DNA of 64,000 nucleotides from Arthrobacter sp. 135MFCol5.1. GTDB taxonomy: Bacteria; Actinomycetota; Actinomycetes; Actinomycetales; Micrococcaceae. Positions within the stretch are counted from its first letter, which is position 1. The number at the start of each line of letters is the position of its first letter. Shown here one piece after another: positions 60,693 through 64,000 of the stretch. Both the position numbers and the translations under genes were made by a program. The notes beneath the pieces were generated by a model that saw only the letters and a program-made list of their open reading frames with translations, was not told the DNA's origin and ran no database searches. The stretch covers positions 430,343 to 494,342 of the forward strand of contig NZ_KB895454.1 in NCBI RefSeq assembly GCF_000374865.1, read 5' to 3'.

Positions 60693-62129
60693 CTAGTGCG
60701 TGTCGACTGCCGAAATTTCGGACTTGTCCTCGCCCCAGAGGGTGTGGAACGTGCCTTCGGTGTCCACACGGCCGTAGGTGTGGGCGCCGAAGAGGTCGCG
60801 CTGGCCCTGGATCAGGGCGGCGGCAACGCGCTTGCGGCGCAGGCCGTCGTAGTAGGCCAGCGAGGAGGAGAACACCGGCACCGGGATGCCAAGCTGCACG
60901 GCGGTGGCTACTACCCGCCGCCACGCCGGGAGGGCGTCGCCAATGGCCTTGGTGAACGCCGGTGCGAACAGCAGGTTTGCGGGCTTCTCGTCCGCAGCGT
61001 AGGCCTTGGTGATGTCCTTGAGGAGCTCCGCGCGGATGATGCAGCCGGCGCGCCACAGGGAAGCGATTTCGTCCAGCTTGAGGTCCCAGCCGTATTCCTT
61101 GGCTGCCGAGGTCAGCATGTCCAGGCCCTGCGCGTAGGAGACCAGCTTGGAGGCGTAGAGCGCCTGGCGGACATCCTCAACGAACGTCTCGGGGATCTCA
61201 ACCGTTGCCTCGTTGCCCGCCAGCAGCTCCTGGCCAAGCTTGCGCTGGGCAGCCTGGGAGGAGAGCGCACGGGCGAAGACCGATTCGGCGATGCCGGACA
61301 CGGGGGAACCGAGCTCCAGGGCCGAGATCACGGTCCAGCGTCCAGTGCCCTTCTGGCCCGCGGCGTCGACGACGACATCCACGAACGGCTTGCCGGTCTT
61401 GGCATCGACGTGGCCCAGGACCTCGGCGGAGATCTCGATCAGGAAGGACGAGAGTTCGCCCTGGTTCCACTCGGAGAAGATCTTTGCCTGCTCGGCCGGT
61501 TCGATGCCGGCACCGGAGCGCAGGAGGTCGAAGGCCTCGCCGATGACCTGCATGTCTGCGTATTCGATGCCGTTGTGGACCATTTTGACGAAGTGGCCGG
61601 CGCCATCGGTGCCAATCCACGCGCAGCAGGGCTCACCGTCCACCTTTGCCGAAATCTTTTCCAGCAGCGGACCCAGGGCCTTGTACGACTCCTTGGAGCC
61701 GCCGGGCATGATGGACGGACCGTTCAAGGCACCCTCTTCGCCGCCGGAGACGCCGACGCCCACGAAGTGCAGATCCTTCTTGGCCAGCGCGGCTTCCCGG
61801 CGGCGGGTGTCCTCGTAGTGTGAGTTGCCGGCGTCGATGATGATGTCGCCCGGTTCCAGCAACGGTTCCAGCTGCTCGATCACCGAATCGACCGGCTTTC
61901 CGGCTTTGACCATGATCAGCACCCGGCGCGGCTTCTCCAGGGAATCGACCAGCTCCTGCAGGGATTCGGTCCGGATGAAATCGCCCTCCGAGCCGTGCTT
62001 CTCCAGCAGTGCGTCGGTCTTTTCCACCGACCGGTTGTGCAGGGCAACCGTGAACCCGTTGCGGGCGAGGTTGCGGGCAAGGTTGGCGCCCATCACTGCG
62101 AGGCCGGTGACACCGATGTGTGCAGACAT
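60693..62129 (-). CDS. gnd: 6-phosphogluconate dehydrogenase, decarboxylating (NADP)
   Basis: Oxidises 6-phosphogluconate to ribulose 5-phosphate, making NADPH. 478 residues. N-terminal Rossmann IGVTGLAVMGANLARN, NRS after the second strand (NADP type), GVGVSGGEEGALNGPSIMPGG in parts, catalytic Lys in HFVKMVHNGIEYADM, DAAGQKGTGRW, FHTLWGED at the C-terminus. The ATG at 62129 has GGAG 6 bases upstream. The GntR regulator gene lies divergently 230 bases away and the idonate dehydrogenase beyond it, so this may be a gluconate/idonate group. Confidence 0.98.
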   Translation of the reverse strand: MSAHIGVTGLAVMGANLARNLARNGFTVALHNRSVEKTDALLEKHGSEGDFIRTESLQELVDSLEKPRRVLIMVKAGKPVDSVIEQLEPLLEPGDIIIDAGNSHYEDTRRREAALAKKDLHFVGVGVSGGEEGALNGPSIMPGGSKESYKALGPLLEKISAKVDGEPCCAWIGTDGAGHFVKMVHNGIEYADMQVIGEAFDLLRSGAGIEPAEQAKIFSEWNQGELSSFLIEISAEVLGHVDAKTGKPFVDVVVDAAGQKGTGRWTVISALELGSPVSGIAESVFARALSSQAAQRKLGQELLAGNEATVEIPETFVEDVRQALYASKLVSYAQGLDMLTSAAKEYGWDLKLDEIASLWRAGCIIRAELLKDITKAYAADEKPANLLFAPAFTKAIGDALPAWRRVVATAVQLGIPVPVFSSSLAYYDGLRRKRVAAALIQGQRDLFGAHTYGRVDTEGTFHTLWGEDKSEISAVDTH

Positions 62130-62216
62130 CAATAACTCCAATTCATTGTTTGCCCCGGATCCAGGTTCCGGTGCGGGGTGGGACGCCGGGGCATATCAGG
62201 GGGTCGGAATAAAGCA

Positions 62217-62245
62217 TATATATTCTGGCGGTGACGCGAAAGTAA
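62217..62245 (-). promoter_or_regulatory. putative promoter of gnd
   Basis: TTACTT (62240-62245) and TATATA (62217-62222) with 17 bases between, in an AT-rich island that contrasts with the surrounding GC. The symmetrical CATATATATTC could also be an operator for the GntR/FadR protein. Confidence 0.55.
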
Positions 62246-62348
62246 CGTCCGCGTCATGAAACCGATTGTGTCGCTGCCAGTCTAGGACTGCCGCACTCCC
62301 CTGTCCCGGCCGTCCGGGTCAGCCGGCAATCCCGCATCCGCCAGCAAC

Positions 62349-62354
62349 TAGGCT
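62349..62354 (+). promoter_or_regulatory. -10 box of the leaderless FadR-type regulator
   Basis: TAGGCT, then TACAGC (6 bases), then ATG. Confidence 0.6.
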
Positions 62355-62360
62355 TACAGC

Positions 62361-63086
62361 ATGACCAGCAGCCTCCACCACCGTGCCATCGAGAACCTGG
62401 GCACCCGGATCATCTCAGGGGATCTCCCCGCCGGACACGTCATGCTCGCCGAGCAGCTGGAGGATGAACTGAAGGTTTCCCGCTCCGTAATCCGTGAAGC
62501 CGTGCGCGTCCTGCAGTCCCTGGGGCTGGTGGAAACCACCAAGCGGGTGGGGATCCGGGTGTTGCCCTCAAGCCGCTGGAACCCCTTTGACCCGCAGGTG
62601 ATCCGGTGGCGGCTGGCCAGCGATGCGCGCGGAGCCCAGCTTCGCTCCCTCGCCGAACTCCGTGCCGCCGTCGAACCTGCAGCCGCCGAACTGGCGGCAG
62701 AGAACGCGCCGGCGCCGCTGCGCCTGGAACTCGTGGATGTTGCCCGCGCCATGCGGGAGGCCGGCAACAAGGGCGAGGTTGCCCGCTTCCTGGAACTGGA
62801 TATCCGCTTCCATTCGCTGCTGCTCTCCGGCTCCGGCAACGAGATGTTCGCCAACCTGATGGGGCAGGTGGCCGAAACACTGACGGGCCGGACGGTGCAC
62901 GGCCTGATGCCGGACCATCCCCACCAGACCGCCCTGCAATGGCACGAAGATGTGGCAGAGGCGATCGCCAAGGGCGACGCTCCCGCTGCCCGCGAGGCAT
63001 CGGACCGGATCATGCGGCGGACCATGTCACAGATGGCTGACACCTGGACGGAGCAACCGCGGGTGTTCATCCCCGTCCGGCAGTAA
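62361..63086 (+). CDS. GntR-family transcriptional regulator (FadR/FCD subfamily)
   Basis: 241 residues. N-terminal winged helix: LAEQLEDELKVSRSVIREAVRVL in two parts (HTH about 33-55), RVGIRV wing; the C-terminal FCD helical domain with LDIRFHSLLLSGSGNEMF and WHEDVAEAIAKGD. Many FCD regulators bind gluconate or related acids. Leaderless start. It lies between gnd and the idonate dehydrogenase gene, ending 3 bases before the convergent stop of the latter, so it likely controls both. Confidence 0.93.
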   Translation: MTSSLHHRAIENLGTRIISGDLPAGHVMLAEQLEDELKVSRSVIREAVRVLQSLGLVETTKRVGIRVLPSSRWNPFDPQVIRWRLASDARGAQLRSLAELRAAVEPAAAELAAENAPAPLRLELVDVARAMREAGNKGEVARFLELDIRFHSLLLSGSGNEMFANLMGQVAETLTGRTVHGLMPDHPHQTALQWHEDVAEAIAKGDAPAAREASDRIMRRTMSQMADTWTEQPRVFIPVRQ

Positions 63087-63089
63087 CGG

Positions 63090-64000
63090 TCAGCTGCTTC
63101 CGTTCCCGTCGAAGCTGAGGAGGACTTTGCCGGAGCTGGTGGAGTCCTTGGCCATCTCGAAGGCGTGCAGGGCGTCCTCCACGGGGTATTGGTGGGTGAT
63201 GACGGGGCTGATGTGCAGGGACCGGTCGGCAAGCGCCGCGATGACCTGGTCGATTTCGTCGTTGAAGCGGAAGGAGCCTTTGAGGTCCAGTTCGCGGGTG
63301 ATGGCCAGCGAGATGGGCAGCGGTTGCATGCCGGTGGGCAGCAGCCCCACCATGACCACGGTCCCGCCGCGGACCGCGCCGCGGATGGCGGAGGCCAGTC
63401 CGTGGTGGTTGCCGGAGGATTCGATCACCACATCGGCCTCCACGGCGGCGATCGCTTCGGTGTCTGCGGCGTTGATGACCTGGTCCGCACCGACGGCCTG
63501 GGCGATCTCCAGCGGCTTGGGATGGAGGTCCACAGCGGTGATGTGCGCGGCTCCAGCGCGTTTGAGGACCGCGACGGCGAGGGCACCGATGGGGCCGGAG
63601 CCGATCACCAGCGCGGTCTTCCCGGCCACGTCCCCGGCCCGGGAGACGGCGTGCCAGGCCACGGACGCGGGTTCGACCAGGGCGGCTGTGCGCAGGTCGA
63701 TGCCCTCGGGCAGGGCCCGCAGCATCCGGGCCGGCAGGTTCACGTACCGGCTGAAGGCGCCGTCGGTGTGCGGGTAGCGGGCGGCGCTGCCCAGGTAGGT
63801 GCACCCGGGTGAGAGGTTGGGCCGGTCCACAGGGTACCTGGCCGCGCCCGGACCGGGGGTGGCGGGGTGGACGGCGACGGCGGTTCCGGGCTGCGGCCCC
63901 TGGCCGTTGGCGGCGGCGCGGACCACCACGCCGGAGATTTCGTGGCCCAGCACCAGGGGCGCCTTCAGGATGGATTCCCCGGCCGCACCGTGCAGCCAGT
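63090..64000 (-). CDS. zinc-type alcohol dehydrogenase, L-idonate 5-dehydrogenase-like (5' end outside window)
   Basis: NAD(P)-dependent medium-chain dehydrogenase; L-idonate 5-dehydrogenase oxidises L-idonate to 5-ketogluconate. 303 codons are present and the N-terminus lies outside the window. The visible start reads WLHGAAGESILKAPLVLGHE, typical of idonate dehydrogenases, followed by a Rossmann region with ALVIGSGPIGALAV and DLHPKPLEIA. The stretch normally holding four structural-zinc cysteines (HPATPGPGAARYPVDRPN) has none, and only one Cys follows (SPGC). Its stop is 3 bases from the GntR gene. Confidence 0.85.
   Translation of the reverse strand, partial: WLHGAAGESILKAPLVLGHEISGVVVRAAANGQGPQPGTAVAVHPATPGPGAARYPVDRPNLSPGCTYLGSAARYPHTDGAFSRYVNLPARMLRALPEGIDLRTAALVEPASVAWHAVSRAGDVAGKTALVIGSGPIGALAVAVLKRAGAAHITAVDLHPKPLEIAQAVGADQVINAADTEAIAAVEADVVIESSGNHHGLASAIRGAVRGGTVVMVGLLPTGMQPLPISLAITRELDLKGSFRFNDEIDQVIAALADRSLHISPVITHQYPVEDALHAFEMAKDSTSSGKVLLSFDGNGSS

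Noticed and set aside
1..64000. mobile elements, prophage, CRISPR arrays and attachment sites
   Set aside because: No transposase, integrase, direct repeats beside the tRNAs or regularly spaced repeats were seen. The tRNA-Gly, tRNA-Arg and tRNA-His genes are each followed by a terminator rather than an integrated element, and no integrase gene lies beside tRNA-Pro.

Overview
The window is about 64 kb of high-GC chromosome from a free-living actinobacterium. Arthrobacter or Pseudarthrobacter (Micrococcaceae) is the best guess. The guess rests on GTG and TTG starts, -10 boxes of the TAGNNT type placed directly before start codons, an actinobacterial ileS T-box, paired ClpP1/ClpP2, a homologue of the mycobacterial mycothiol-linked protein Rv2466c, a MptB-like mannosyltransferase and a class A RNase P RNA. 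Genes are tightly packed housekeeping and sugar-metabolism genes. I see no insertion sequence, prophage, integrase or CRISPR array.

Layout. 1-7.2 kb: on the minus strand, a very long RNase E/G, a TPP-riboswitch-controlled ThiD-TenA fusion, then rplU and rpmA (rpmA runs off the left edge); a vitamin K epoxide reductase gene sits divergently. 7.2-13.1 kb: minus-strand operon ileS-folC-DUF4233-ndk behind a T-box leader. 13.3-18.1 kb: an EEP-domain membrane protein, a short-chain dehydrogenase and valS. 18.1-23.5 kb: the proteostasis block tig, clpP1, clpP2, clpX plus a DsbA-like protein, and tRNA-Pro and tRNA-Gly. 23.5-36.6 kb: nei-like glycosylase/rpiB, pepN, an OsmC protein, mscS, truncated haemoglobin, thioesterase, ABC-F protein (EttA), a lipoprotein, an SSB paralogue and tRNA-Arg. 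36.6-46.9 kb: carbohydrate region with a ROK repressor divergent from xylA-xylB, an uncharacterised three-gene operon (Gfo/Idh dehydrogenase, DUF993 aldolase-like protein, sugar isomerase-like TIM barrel) divergent from a LacI regulator and an esterase-like hydrolase, and an aldose 1-epimerase relative. 46.9-57.5 kb: AlkD-like repair protein, mannosyltransferase, orn, tRNA-His, def, a secreted HNH nuclease, a long-form gap, tspO, rnpB, yaaA, a coiled-coil protein and NIF3. 57.5-64 kb: msrA, cysK-cysE, a dehydrogenase, gnd, a GntR/FadR regulator and the 3' part of an L-idonate 5-dehydrogenase-like gene.

How genes work together. RpiB, XylA, XylB, Gnd and the idonate dehydrogenase all feed the pentose phosphate pathway. 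CysE and CysK make cysteine, and MsrA and the Rv2466c-like protein serve thiol and oxidative stress. Trigger factor, ClpP1P2 and ClpX form one folding and degradation module. Two RNA switches (TPP, T-box) are readable.

The two observations I find most worth pursuing are the uncharacterised dehydrogenase/DUF993/isomerase operon with its LacI-type operators, and a very regular leaderless promoter architecture: a NANNNT hexamer 6 or 7 bases before the start codon in at least a dozen genes. The 5' end of the RNase P RNA, set independently by its P1 helix, falls at the same distance from its own -10 box. All functions are inferred from sequence reading; no database search was run.
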